DNA of 64,000 bases from a bacterium (GTDB taxonomy: Bacteria; Planctomycetota; UBA1135; UBA2386), in contig JANSXC010000018.1 in NCBI GenBank assembly GCA_024743115.1, forward strand, positions 1 through 64,000, in the 5' to 3' direction. The position numbers were made by a program, and so were the translations under genes. A model generated the notes under the pieces. It made no database searches. It had not been told where the DNA came from and saw nothing but the letters and a program-made list of their open reading frames with translations. The stretch's first letter is position 1. Every line of letters starts with the position of its first letter. Positions 15,791-23,615 of this stretch are shown one piece after another.

Positions 15791-17415
15791 CCAGCTCCGC
15801 AGCCGTGGATCGTGGGCAAACGCTCGCGGTGCCGGTGCAGCCCCACGTCCACACGTTCCGGCGTGGCCACTTCGCCGCACCGAGCCGGCTCTGCGAACGT
15901 TTGCGTCAGGCGGGCGTCCGCGATGCCGGCCTGCTCGCGCGGCGCGAGGCGGACGGCAGCGACGAAGTGCTCGTCGTCGCGCGGGCGTTGCTACGGATCG
16001 AGCTACGTGACGACGTCCTGCGGGTGCGGAGCCTCGAACCCGCCGCGCGACCGCTGCTGCCGCGGCTCGCCGAAGCCCTGGGCACGGGCGCCGTTGCTGC
16101 GGCGGTCCGCAGCGTCGTGATCGATGGCGACGAACTCGTGGCGGCGCTTGCCGAGTCGCGGCCCGTTCCGGGGCAGCCCGACGACGAAGTGCTGCGCGCG
16201 CCGTCCTGCTTCGATCCGCTGCGGGCGGTCCTCGGTCTGCTCGCCGACTCGCGCCCCGGCGTCGAGCCCGCTGCGGGCTTGCTCGGGGCGTTCGGGTATG
16301 AACTGATCGATCGTTTCGAGGATCTGGGCCCACGCCGCCCGGATCCGCTCGCGGAACCTGACTACTCGTTCGTCCTCGCGAGCGATCTCGTGCTCTACGA
16401 CGAGGCCAACGGGCGGGTGTCGACCGTGGTGCGCGGGCTGCCATGGGAGCGCGCGAGTGCGGTAGAGGCCCGGATCGAACGGCTCGCAGCGCTCGGTGAG
16501 CGCGCGCCCGAGGGTGGACGCGAAGGCGAGGTGGAGCGGACCGTTCGCGGCGAACGGAACACTCGTGATGCAGCGAACGCCGAAGCGCCGTTCGAATCTG
16601 CGTTCGGTGCGGGCGTCACGACGCTGCTGGAACACATCCGTCGCGGCGACATCTACCAGGCGGTGTTGTCGCGTCCGATCGCGCTCGCGAGCACGGCGAC
16701 ACCGCTCGCGGTGTTGCGGGCGCTCGGCGGTGACACGCCGTGGCGCTTCGCGATCCCGCTCGGCCGCGGCGAACTCGTTGGCGCGTCGCCCGAGACGTGC
16801 CTCGCCGTCACGGCCGGCGAGCTCGAACTCCGACCGCTCGCCGGCACGCTGCCGCGCGGGATTGACGTTGCCGGCCGGATCGATCCGGACCTCGACCAGC
16901 GCCTCGCGGTTCAGCTGATGCTCGACACCAAGGAGCAGGCCGAGCACGCGATGCTCGTCGATCTCGCGCGCAACGACGTGGCGCGGGTCAGCGCGCCCGG
17001 CAGCACGCGTCTCACGGAGGCGTTCACGATCCTGCGGATGCCGCGGGTGCAGCACCTCGCGAGCCGCGTGCGCGGGCAGCTGCGCCCGGGGCTCGATGCG
17101 CTGCACGCCTACCGCGCCGTCATGAACATGGGCACGCTGACCGGCGCGCCCAAGCCGATGGCGATGCGACTCGTGCGCAGCCTCGAACCGACCGCGCGTG
17201 GGTTCTACGGCGGCGCGGTCGGCTATCTCGGCACTGATGGCGCGCTTCGCACCTGCATCGCCATCCGTACGCTGCGACACGACCCGGACGCGGGTTGTTA
17301 CCACGCGCGCGCCGGGGCCGGGGTCGTCTACGACTCGGTGCCCGAACGCGAGTTCGCCGAGACCGAGCACAAGCTCGCGCAGTTGCGTCGGGCGATCGCG
17401 GAGGTCGGGCGATGA
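15754..17415 (+). CDS. trpE: anthranilate synthase component I
   Basis: 553 residues from ATG 15754 (ATG 15787 is a possible shorter start with GAGG upstream). The chorismate-binding domain shows GDIYQAVLSRP, GELVGASPETCLAV, LRPLAGTLPRG, DTKEQAEHAMLVDLARNDVARV, GTLTGAPKPMAM and RTCIAIRT followed by AGAGVVYDSVPEREFAET, all classic. It converts chorismate to anthranilate with ammonia from TrpG. The N-terminal segment where many TrpE proteins carry LLES (part of the Trp feedback site) reads DAGLLARREADG here, so allosteric control may differ. The stop overlaps the trpG start by 4 nt. Confidence 0.97.
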   Translation: MNSDTTLRGPAMASSAAVDRGQTLAVPVQPHVHTFRRGHFAAPSRLCERLRQAGVRDAGLLARREADGSDEVLVVARALLRIELRDDVLRVRSLEPAARPLLPRLAEALGTGAVAAAVRSVVIDGDELVAALAESRPVPGQPDDEVLRAPSCFDPLRAVLGLLADSRPGVEPAAGLLGAFGYELIDRFEDLGPRRPDPLAEPDYSFVLASDLVLYDEANGRVSTVVRGLPWERASAVEARIERLAALGERAPEGGREGEVERTVRGERNTRDAANAEAPFESAFGAGVTTLLEHIRRGDIYQAVLSRPIALASTATPLAVLRALGGDTPWRFAIPLGRGELVGASPETCLAVTAGELELRPLAGTLPRGIDVAGRIDPDLDQRLAVQLMLDTKEQAEHAMLVDLARNDVARVSAPGSTRLTEAFTILRMPRVQHLASRVRGQLRPGLDALHAYRAVMNMGTLTGAPKPMAMRLVRSLEPTARGFYGGAVGYLGTDGALRTCIAIRTLRHDPDAGCYHARAGAGVVYDSVPEREFAETEHKLAQLRRAIAEVGR

Positions 17416-18035
17416 CCCGGGTGCTGCTCGTCGATCATCATGACAGCTTCGCGTTCCTACTCGCGGACCAGTTCGCGAAGCACGGGGCGGAGGTGCGGTG
17501 CGTTCGGCCCCCGGCGACGGGAGGTGGCCTCGCCGCGTGTGTCGCCGCGTTCGGGCCCGCGCTCGTCGTGCTGTCACCCGGCCCTGGGCATCCCGCTGAG
17601 GCGACCGCGACGGTGGAGTGGCTGCAGCAGCTGCCCGGTGTTCCGGTCTTCGGCGTCTGCCTCGGTCTCCAGGCGATGATCGTGGCGTGCGGCGGTGAGG
17701 TCGCGGCGGCGCCGGCGCCCGTTCATGGTCGCGCGAGCGCGATCGACGCGAACGACGATCCGCTGTTCCGCGGCCTGGCGGGGCCGCTCGTCGTGGCGCG
17801 CTACCACAGCCTGACGGCGACGCGTGTGCCCGCCGAGTTCGATGTGATCGCGACCGCGAGGCACGCGGGTCGCGACCTCGTCATGGCTGTGCGCCACCGC
17901 GAACTGCCGTGGACCGGTGTCCAGTTTCACCCCGAATCCGTGCTGTCGCCGCAGGGCGGCGAGCTGTGCGGGCGCGTGCTGCAGGCCGCCTCCGTCGCGG
18001 CACCCGAACCGACTCTCACCAACCCGACCAACTGA
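17412..18035 (+). CDS. trpG: anthranilate synthase component II (glutamine amidotransferase)
   Basis: 207 residues from ATG 17412, inside the trpE stop (ATGA). Class I amidotransferase triad: the nucleophile Cys in VFGVCLGLQAM, and His and Glu in VQFHPESVLSPQGGELC. The N-terminal VLLVDHHDSFAFLLADQF and the oxyanion segment VLSPGPGHP are typical. It supplies ammonia from glutamine to TrpE. Length is normal for stand-alone TrpG. Confidence 0.96.
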   Translation: MTRVLLVDHHDSFAFLLADQFAKHGAEVRCVRPPATGGGLAACVAAFGPALVVLSPGPGHPAEATATVEWLQQLPGVPVFGVCLGLQAMIVACGGEVAAAPAPVHGRASAIDANDDPLFRGLAGPLVVARYHSLTATRVPAEFDVIATARHAGRDLVMAVRHRELPWTGVQFHPESVLSPQGGELCGRVLQAASVAAPEPTLTNPTN

Positions 18036-18043
18036 CCCTTGCC

Positions 18044-19135
18044 ATGAACTCCGCTTCCGATCTGCAGACTCCTTCCCGATCCGATTCCGCTTCGATCGTC
18101 GCGTTGCTGCGCGACGTCGTGCACGGCCGCGCACTCCGTAGCGAGGACTTCGCGGCCGTCGTCGATCTCGCGATGACCGGGGACGCCGACCCGGTCGCAT
18201 TCGGCGGTCTGCTCACGGCGTTGAGTCTGCGACCCGTCGAACCCGAACTCCTCGCCGCGGCGGCTGGTGTGATCCGTTCGCGCGCGGTGCGGGTGCCGTC
18301 CGAGGTTCGGCCGCTCGTCGACACCTGCGGCACGGGTGGCGATGGCGCCGACACGTTCAACGTCAGTACGGCGGCCGCGTTGGTCGTCGCGGGGGCCGGC
18401 TGCGCGGTCGCCAAGCACGGCAACCGGGCGGTGTCGTCGAAGGTCGGCAGCGCGGACGTGCTGGCTGCCGCGGGCTGCACGCTCGATCTCGAGCCGCGGT
18501 CGGCGCGGACCGCGCTCGATGCGGTCGGGTTCGTGTTCCTGTTCGCGCAGCGCCATCACCCCGCGTTCCGGCATCTCGCACCGGTGCGCAAGAGCCTCGG
18601 CATTCGCACGGTGTTCAACCTGCTCGGTCCGCTCTGCAACCCCGCGGGCGCGGACCGGCAGGTCCTCGGCGTCTACGACCCGGCGGCGACCGGTGCGGTC
18701 GCCGAGGCCCTGCGCCTGCTCGGCAGTGAACGCGCGCTCGTCGTGCACTGCGATGGTCTCGACGAGTTCGGGTTGCACGCGGTTACGCGCGGGCACGAGC
18801 TGCAGGGCGGTCGTGTGACGCCGTTCGAACTCGATGCCCGTGAGCTCGGCGTGGCAGCAGCTCCGATCACGGCGCTGCGCGGTGGCGACCTGCAGACGAA
18901 CGTCGCATTGCTGCGTTCCGCGCTCGCGGGTGCGGACGGGGCGCGGAGCGATGCCGTCGCTCTCAACGCCGGCGCGGCGCTGTTCGTGGCCGACGCGGCG
19001 CCCGATCTCGTTGCGGGTGTCGAACTGGCACGTCGCACGATGAGCAGCGGCGCGGCGAGCCGCGTTCTCGTGCGCTACGCGGAGACCAGCACGCGCCTGC
19101 AGGCGAAGGCCAGCGGAGCCGAGGAGGTCGCATGA
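18044..19135 (+). CDS. trpD: anthranilate phosphoribosyltransferase
   Basis: 363 residues from ATG 18044, 8 nt after trpG. The PRPP/anthranilate site is intact: VDTCGTGGDGADTFNVST, VAKHGNRAVSSKVGSADVL, FAQRHHPAFRHLAPVRKSLG and IRTVFNLLGPLCNPAG. It transfers the phosphoribosyl group to anthranilate, the second dedicated step of tryptophan synthesis. The stop overlaps the trpC ATG by 4 nt, implying translational coupling. Confidence 0.97.
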   Translation: MNSASDLQTPSRSDSASIVALLRDVVHGRALRSEDFAAVVDLAMTGDADPVAFGGLLTALSLRPVEPELLAAAAGVIRSRAVRVPSEVRPLVDTCGTGGDGADTFNVSTAAALVVAGAGCAVAKHGNRAVSSKVGSADVLAAAGCTLDLEPRSARTALDAVGFVFLFAQRHHPAFRHLAPVRKSLGIRTVFNLLGPLCNPAGADRQVLGVYDPAATGAVAEALRLLGSERALVVHCDGLDEFGLHAVTRGHELQGGRVTPFELDARELGVAAAPITALRGGDLQTNVALLRSALAGADGARSDAVALNAGAALFVADAAPDLVAGVELARRTMSSGAASRVLVRYAETSTRLQAKASGAEEVA

Positions 19136-19911
19136 ACCGCCTCGCCGGCTTCTTCGACGCGGCCCGCGAACGCGCCGCCACGCTGCCGCAGAGCACGGTC
19201 CAGACCGGCCGCGCGGCCGCGGCTGGTCCGACTGCGGCTCGCCCGTGCCGCAGCCTGCGCGCCGCGCTCGCCGGTCGCACGTCGCTGGCCGTGATTGCCG
19301 AGTTCAAGCGCCGCAGTCCCAGCGCGGGACCACTCGGCCTTGCGGCCGATCCCGCTGCCTACGCCCGCGACGCGGTGCGCCTCGGTGCGGCGGCGCTCTC
19401 GGTACTGGTCGAACCGCGCTTCTTCGACGGCAGCTACACGGACCTCGCGATCGCGCGGGCCGTGGTCGACGTGCCGATCCTCGCCAAGGACTTCATCATC
19501 GACCCGCGTCAGATCGAGACGGCGGCACGCTACGGGGCCGACGCGGTGCTGCTGATCCTGCGCGGCCTCGACGACCGGCAGGTCGACGAACTCGGTGCGG
19601 CTGCCGCTATGCACGGACTCGATGTCGTGCTCGAGTGCCACGACGCGGCCGAGGTCGAACGCGCGCTTGCGATCGACGGCGCGATCGTCGGCGTCAACAA
19701 CCGCGATCTCGATACGCTCGCGGTCGACGTCTCGCGCGCTGCCGAGCTGTTGCCGCGAGTGCCACCGACCCGCATCGCGCTGGCGGAATCGGGCTACCGC
19801 ACCGATACCGAACTGCGCACGCTGCACGGCGTCGCCGACGGCGCGTTGATCGGCACCAGCCTGATGCGCGGCGGCGACCTCGGCGCACTGGTCGCGGGAG
19901 GGCGCGGATGA
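19132..19911 (+). CDS. trpC: indole-3-glycerol-phosphate synthase
   Basis: 259 residues, a TIM barrel with the family's signatures: VIAEFKRRSPSAGPL (first catalytic Lys region), ALSVLVEPRFFDGS, ILAKDFIIDPRQI, GADAVLLILRGL, VGVNNRDLDTL and ALAESGYR, then GALIGTSLMR at the phosphate-binding end. It closes the indole ring from CdRP with loss of CO2. The start is the ATG that overlaps the trpD stop; trpF starts inside its own stop codon. Here trpC and trpF are separate genes, not fused as in enterics. Confidence 0.97.
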   Translation: MNRLAGFFDAARERAATLPQSTVQTGRAAAAGPTAARPCRSLRAALAGRTSLAVIAEFKRRSPSAGPLGLAADPAAYARDAVRLGAAALSVLVEPRFFDGSYTDLAIARAVVDVPILAKDFIIDPRQIETAARYGADAVLLILRGLDDRQVDELGAAAAMHGLDVVLECHDAAEVERALAIDGAIVGVNNRDLDTLAVDVSRAAELLPRVPPTRIALAESGYRTDTELRTLHGVADGALIGTSLMRGGDLGALVAGGRG

Positions 19912-20531
19912 CGTTCGTCAAGATCTGCGGGCTCACGCAACCGGCCGACGCCGAACTCGCGTTGCAGCTCGGCGCCAGCCATCTCGGTTGCGTTGTCGCA
20001 CCCGATTCGCCGCGTGCCTCGACGTGGGCGGCGCGCCGCGCCATTCGCGAGCTTGCGCGTGGTCGGGCCGCGTTCGTCCTGGTCGTGCGTGGACTCGAAG
20101 CCGCCGCCGTGCAGGCGCTCGCCAAGGACTGTGAGCCCGAGTTCGTGCAGTGGCACGGTCTCGACGCTGCCGCGGAAGCGGCGGTGGCGACGGTGCTGCC
20201 GGCACCACTCATGCGCGTGCGACGGCTGGAGCCCGGTGCCGCCGCTTTGCCCCCGACGTCCGCCGCACCGGGATCGCCGATCGTGCTCGACGGTGGGCGC
20301 GGTGGAGCGGGTACGCGGTTCGACTGGCGGTTGCTCGCCGGTGGATCACCCGAACACGTCTTCGTCGCGGGTGGCATCGATCCCGGCAACGTCGGCGAGC
20401 TGCTCGCGTTCTCGCCCTGGGGTGTCGACGTGAGCAGCGGCATCGAGAGTGCGCCGGGCAGGAAGGATCACGGTGCGATGCGGGCGCTGTTCGGCGTGCC
20501 AGGCCTCGGGGAGCAGGAGGTGGTGCGATGA
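19908..20531 (+). CDS. trpF: phosphoribosylanthranilate isomerase
   Basis: 207 residues from ATG 19908, overlapping the trpC stop by 4 nt. The N-terminus FVKICGLTQPADAELALQLGA carries the catalytic Cys. The family's C-terminal phosphate-binding segment is VFVAGGIDPGNVGELL followed by GVDVSSGIESAPGRKDHGAM, which also contains the catalytic region. It catalyses the Amadori rearrangement of PRA to CdRP. The gene ends in an ATGA overlap with trpB. Confidence 0.96.
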   Translation: MTFVKICGLTQPADAELALQLGASHLGCVVAPDSPRASTWAARRAIRELARGRAAFVLVVRGLEAAAVQALAKDCEPEFVQWHGLDAAAEAAVATVLPAPLMRVRRLEPGAAALPPTSAAPGSPIVLDGGRGGAGTRFDWRLLAGGSPEHVFVAGGIDPGNVGELLAFSPWGVDVSSGIESAPGRKDHGAMRALFGVPGLGEQEVVR

Positions 20532-21739
20532 CGGCGAACGACATCGAGGTGGTGCCACAGTTCGGCGCGTTCGCGAACTTCGGCGGGCGCTACGTGTCCG
20601 AACTGCTGTGGCCCGCGCTCGCAGAACTCGCGGACGCGTCACGACGCGTGATCGAAGACCAGGCATTTCGCAGCGAACTGCGCGACGTCCTGCGCGATTG
20701 GGCGGGGCGACCGACGCCGTTGACCGCAGCGCGCAACCTCTCGCGGCGGGCCGGGCTCGAGATCTGGTTCAAGCGCGAGGACCTGCTGCATGGCGGCGCC
20801 CACAAGACCAACAACGCGTTGGGGCAGGCGTTGCTCGCGCAGCGGCTCGGCAAACGGCGTTTGCTCTGCGAGACCGGAGCGGGGCAACACGGCGTTGCGA
20901 CCGCCATGGCGGGTGCGCGGCTCGGGCTCGAGGTGGTCGTCTACATGGGGGCGCGCGACATCGAACGCCAGGCGACGAACGTCGAGCGCATGCGGTTGTT
21001 CGGTGCCGAGGTGCGCGCCGTGGCGCAAGGCAGCGGCACGCTCAAGGACGCGATCAACGAGGCGTTGCGTGACTGGGCCGCGACCGTCGATCAGAGTCAC
21101 TACGTGCTCGGCTCGGCGTGTGGCCCGGATCCGTTCCCGACGCTCGTGCACCGGCTGCAGGCGGTCATCGGCGAGGAGATCGCCGCGCAGTTCGCCGAAC
21201 GCGCGGGCGGCCAGCCCGACGCCGTGATCGCCTGCGTCGGTGGTGGCAGCAACGCGATCGGCGCGTTCTCGCCGTTCCTCGAGGACCCGGCCGTTGCGCT
21301 CGTCGGGGTGGAGCCCCTCGGTTCCATTGCCGGCCGACCGACCCGGACCGAGCGCGCCGCGCCCGGTTTGCTGCACGGCGCGCGCACGCTCTTGCTGCAG
21401 GACCGTGATGGCCAGGTCGAGCCGAGCAGCAGCATCGCGCCCGGGCTCGACTATCCCGCCATCGGTCCCGAACACGCGGCGCTGCGGGCGTGTGGTCGTG
21501 TGCGCTACGTCGGCATCGACGACGGCGCGGCGGTCGCGGCCTTGCGGGAAACGTGCCGGGCCGAAGGGATCCTGCCGGCGCTCGAGTCGGCGCACGCGAT
21601 CGCGTTCGCGCTGCGGGCCGCCGCCGCTGGCGAACTCGCGGAGGGCGCGCGCATCGTCGTCAACGTGTCCGGTCGTGGTGACAAGGACCTCGGGATTCTG
21701 CAACAGCGCGGCGTGGCGACAACGGGCGGTGGGGCATGA
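20528..21739 (+). CDS. trpB: tryptophan synthase beta chain
   Basis: 403 residues from ATG 20528. It is a TrpB1-type protein: FGGRYVSELLWPAL at the N-terminus, the PLP lysine in HGGAHKTNNALGQALLA, ETGAGQHGVATAMAGA, the COMM-region VYMGARDIERQATNVERM, the phosphate-binding CVGGGSNAIGAF and the C-terminal NVSGRGDKDLGIL. It condenses indole with serine. The small ATGA overlap with trpA is typical of subunits made in equal amounts. Confidence 0.98.
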   Translation: MTANDIEVVPQFGAFANFGGRYVSELLWPALAELADASRRVIEDQAFRSELRDVLRDWAGRPTPLTAARNLSRRAGLEIWFKREDLLHGGAHKTNNALGQALLAQRLGKRRLLCETGAGQHGVATAMAGARLGLEVVVYMGARDIERQATNVERMRLFGAEVRAVAQGSGTLKDAINEALRDWAATVDQSHYVLGSACGPDPFPTLVHRLQAVIGEEIAAQFAERAGGQPDAVIACVGGGSNAIGAFSPFLEDPAVALVGVEPLGSIAGRPTRTERAAPGLLHGARTLLLQDRDGQVEPSSSIAPGLDYPAIGPEHAALRACGRVRYVGIDDGAAVAALRETCRAEGILPALESAHAIAFALRAAAAGELAEGARIVVNVSGRGDKDLGILQQRGVATTGGGA

Positions 21740-22551
21740 CCGTCGCAGCCCTGCGCGCGCGGTTTGCCGAGGCTGCTGGCCGCGGCTGCTTCAGTCCATT
21801 CTTCGTCCTCGGCGATCCGACGGCCGAGGAAACGGTCGCGCTCGCGCGCGCCAGCGTCGCGGCCGGTGCGAGCATGCTCGAACTCGGCATTCCGTATCGC
21901 GATCCGTGTGCGGATGGTTCGGCGATCCAGCGGGCTTGTCAGCGGGCGTTCGCTGCGGGCAGCACGACCGACCGTGCACTCGAGACGCTGGCTGCGATCG
22001 CGCGCGACTGTCCCGGCGTGCCGTTGAACCTGCTCGTCTACGGCAATCTGGTCCATGCCCGCGGCGTCGACGAGTTCTGCCGTGAGGCCGCTGCGGCGGG
22101 CGCGAGCTCGCTGCTCGTTCCCGACCTGCCGCTCGGCGAGGACGCTGCGCTCGTCGCCGCGGCCGAGCGTCATGCCATCGGACTCGTCCGGCTCGTCGGT
22201 CCACGCACGGCTACCGCGCGCGTGCAGGCCAGCGCCAGCGGCTGCGTGATGCTCTACGTCGCCGGCGTGCAGGGCGTCACGGGCGCGCCGGTCGCGGAAG
22301 AACGCGGTCGGCTGCTCGCGCGCGTCGCCACGGCGACTGCCGGCAGCGTACCGCTGTGTGCCGGCTTCGGTCTGAGCTCGCGACGCGACGTCGAAGACGC
22401 GTTCGCTCACGGCGCCGCGGTCGCGGTCGTCGGCAGCCATCTCGCCGAACTCATCGCGCGCTGTCACGCCGCGGACGAATCGCCCGTCGGCCCGGTGGCC
22501 GCGGCGGTTCGTGAGCTCGCAGTCACCGATCCCTCGATCCCGAATCCCTGA
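21736..22551 (+). CDS. trpA: tryptophan synthase alpha chain
   Basis: 271 residues. The catalytic Glu lies in MLELGIPYRDPCADGSAIQ and the catalytic Asp in the same DPCADG loop; the phosphate-binding end is VMLYVAGVQGVTGAP followed by PLCAGFGLSSRRDV and AVAVVGSHLAELI. It cleaves indole-3-glycerol phosphate and channels indole to TrpB. The last codons run into a short low-complexity spacer of repeated TCCCTGA-like words before aroF (22552-22588), which has no visible promoter. Confidence 0.97.
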   Translation: MTVAALRARFAEAAGRGCFSPFFVLGDPTAEETVALARASVAAGASMLELGIPYRDPCADGSAIQRACQRAFAAGSTTDRALETLAAIARDCPGVPLNLLVYGNLVHARGVDEFCREAAAAGASSLLVPDLPLGEDAALVAAAERHAIGLVRLVGPRTATARVQASASGCVMLYVAGVQGVTGAPVAEERGRLLARVATATAGSVPLCAGFGLSSRRDVEDAFAHGAAVAVVGSHLAELIARCHAADESPVGPVAAAVRELAVTDPSIPNP

Positions 22552-22588
22552 TTCTCTGTCCCTGACCCCCTGATCCCGGAGCCTGACC

Positions 22589-23602
22589 GTGCTCGTCATC
22601 CTGTCACCCGATTGTTCCGTCGCGGAAGTCGCGGCCGTCGAAGCCAGCATCACCGCGATGGGCTACACCCCGCTCGCCGTTCCGGGCGAGAACCGCACTG
22701 CGATCTGCGTCACGGGCAACAAGGGGCCCGTCGACGCGGGGCCGTTGCGCGGCCTGCCCGGCGTCGTCGACTGCATCCGCGTCACCAAGCCCTACAAACT
22801 CGTGAGTCGCGAGGTGCACCCGGCTGACACCGTGATCACGGTCGGTAGGACGCAGATCGGCGGCGACGCGACGCCGGTGATGATCGCGGGGCCGTGCAGC
22901 GTCGAGACCGAGGCGCGCACGCTGCGGATCGCCGAAGCGGTCAAAGCCGCGGGCGCGACGATGTTCCGCGCCGGGGCGTTCAAACCGCGCACGAGTCCCT
23001 ACGACTTCCAGGGTCTCGGGGTCGAAGCACTGCACACGCTGCGGCAGGTGCGCGAGCAGTTCGAACTGCCAATCGTTTCCGAGATCGTCGATGCCTCGCA
23101 CCTGGAGCAGATGATCGACACCGTCGACGTGTTGCAGGTCGGTGCGCGCAACATGCAGAACTTCGCGCTGCTGCAGCGCCTCGCCGATCAGCCGCGGCCC
23201 GTGTTGCTCAAGCGTGGCGCCGCGGCGACGTTGACCGAGTGGTTGATGGCCGCGGAGTACCTGCTCGCGGGTGGCAAGCGTGACGTGATCCTCTGTGAAC
23301 GCGGCATCCGGTCGTTCTCCGATCACTCGCGCAACACGCTCGACCTCAACGTCGTGCCCGTCGTGCGGCAGATGTCGCACCTGCCAATCCTCGTCGATCC
23401 ATCACACGGCACGGGGCGCCGGGAGCGGGTGCGCGCGATGGCGCGCGCCGGCATCGCGGCCGGCGCGCAGGGGCTGCTCGTCGAGGCGCACTTCGATCCC
23501 GCGAGCAGCTACACCGACGCGGCGCAGACCGTGTCGGACGAGGTGCTCAAGGGCATCAGCGCGGACCTCGGAGTGCTCGCGGGGCTGGGGTCGATCGAAT
23601 AA
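22589..23602 (+). CDS. aroF: 3-deoxy-7-phosphoheptulonate synthase, type I-beta (ACT/ferredoxin-like domain)
   Basis: 337 residues from GTG 22589, the same size as the Thermotoga-type enzyme. Residues 1-70 form the ferredoxin-like regulatory domain (MLVILSPDCSVAEVAAVEA … VVDCIRVTKPYKLVSRE). The TIM barrel follows with MIAGPCSVE, FRAGAFKPRTSPYDFQG, QVGARNMQNFALL, VLLKRGAAATLTEWLMAAEYLL, ILCERGIRSF and the metal-binding PILVDPSHGTGRRE. It makes DAHP, the entry to the shikimate pathway. Its place as the last gene of the trp operon couples precursor supply to tryptophan demand; the N-terminal domain is the usual site for aromatic feedback. Confidence 0.95.
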   Translation: MLVILSPDCSVAEVAAVEASITAMGYTPLAVPGENRTAICVTGNKGPVDAGPLRGLPGVVDCIRVTKPYKLVSREVHPADTVITVGRTQIGGDATPVMIAGPCSVETEARTLRIAEAVKAAGATMFRAGAFKPRTSPYDFQGLGVEALHTLRQVREQFELPIVSEIVDASHLEQMIDTVDVLQVGARNMQNFALLQRLADQPRPVLLKRGAAATLTEWLMAAEYLLAGGKRDVILCERGIRSFSDHSRNTLDLNVVPVVRQMSHLPILVDPSHGTGRRERVRAMARAGIAAGAQGLLVEAHFDPASSYTDAAQTVSDEVLKGISADLGVLAGLGSIE

Positions 23603-23615
23603 CCCACAGGCGGCG

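Noticed and set aside
22552..22588. Low-complexity TCCCTGA-like words between trpA and aroF
   Set aside because: Irregular spacer with no symmetrical units or hairpin; probably slippage-derived and without function.
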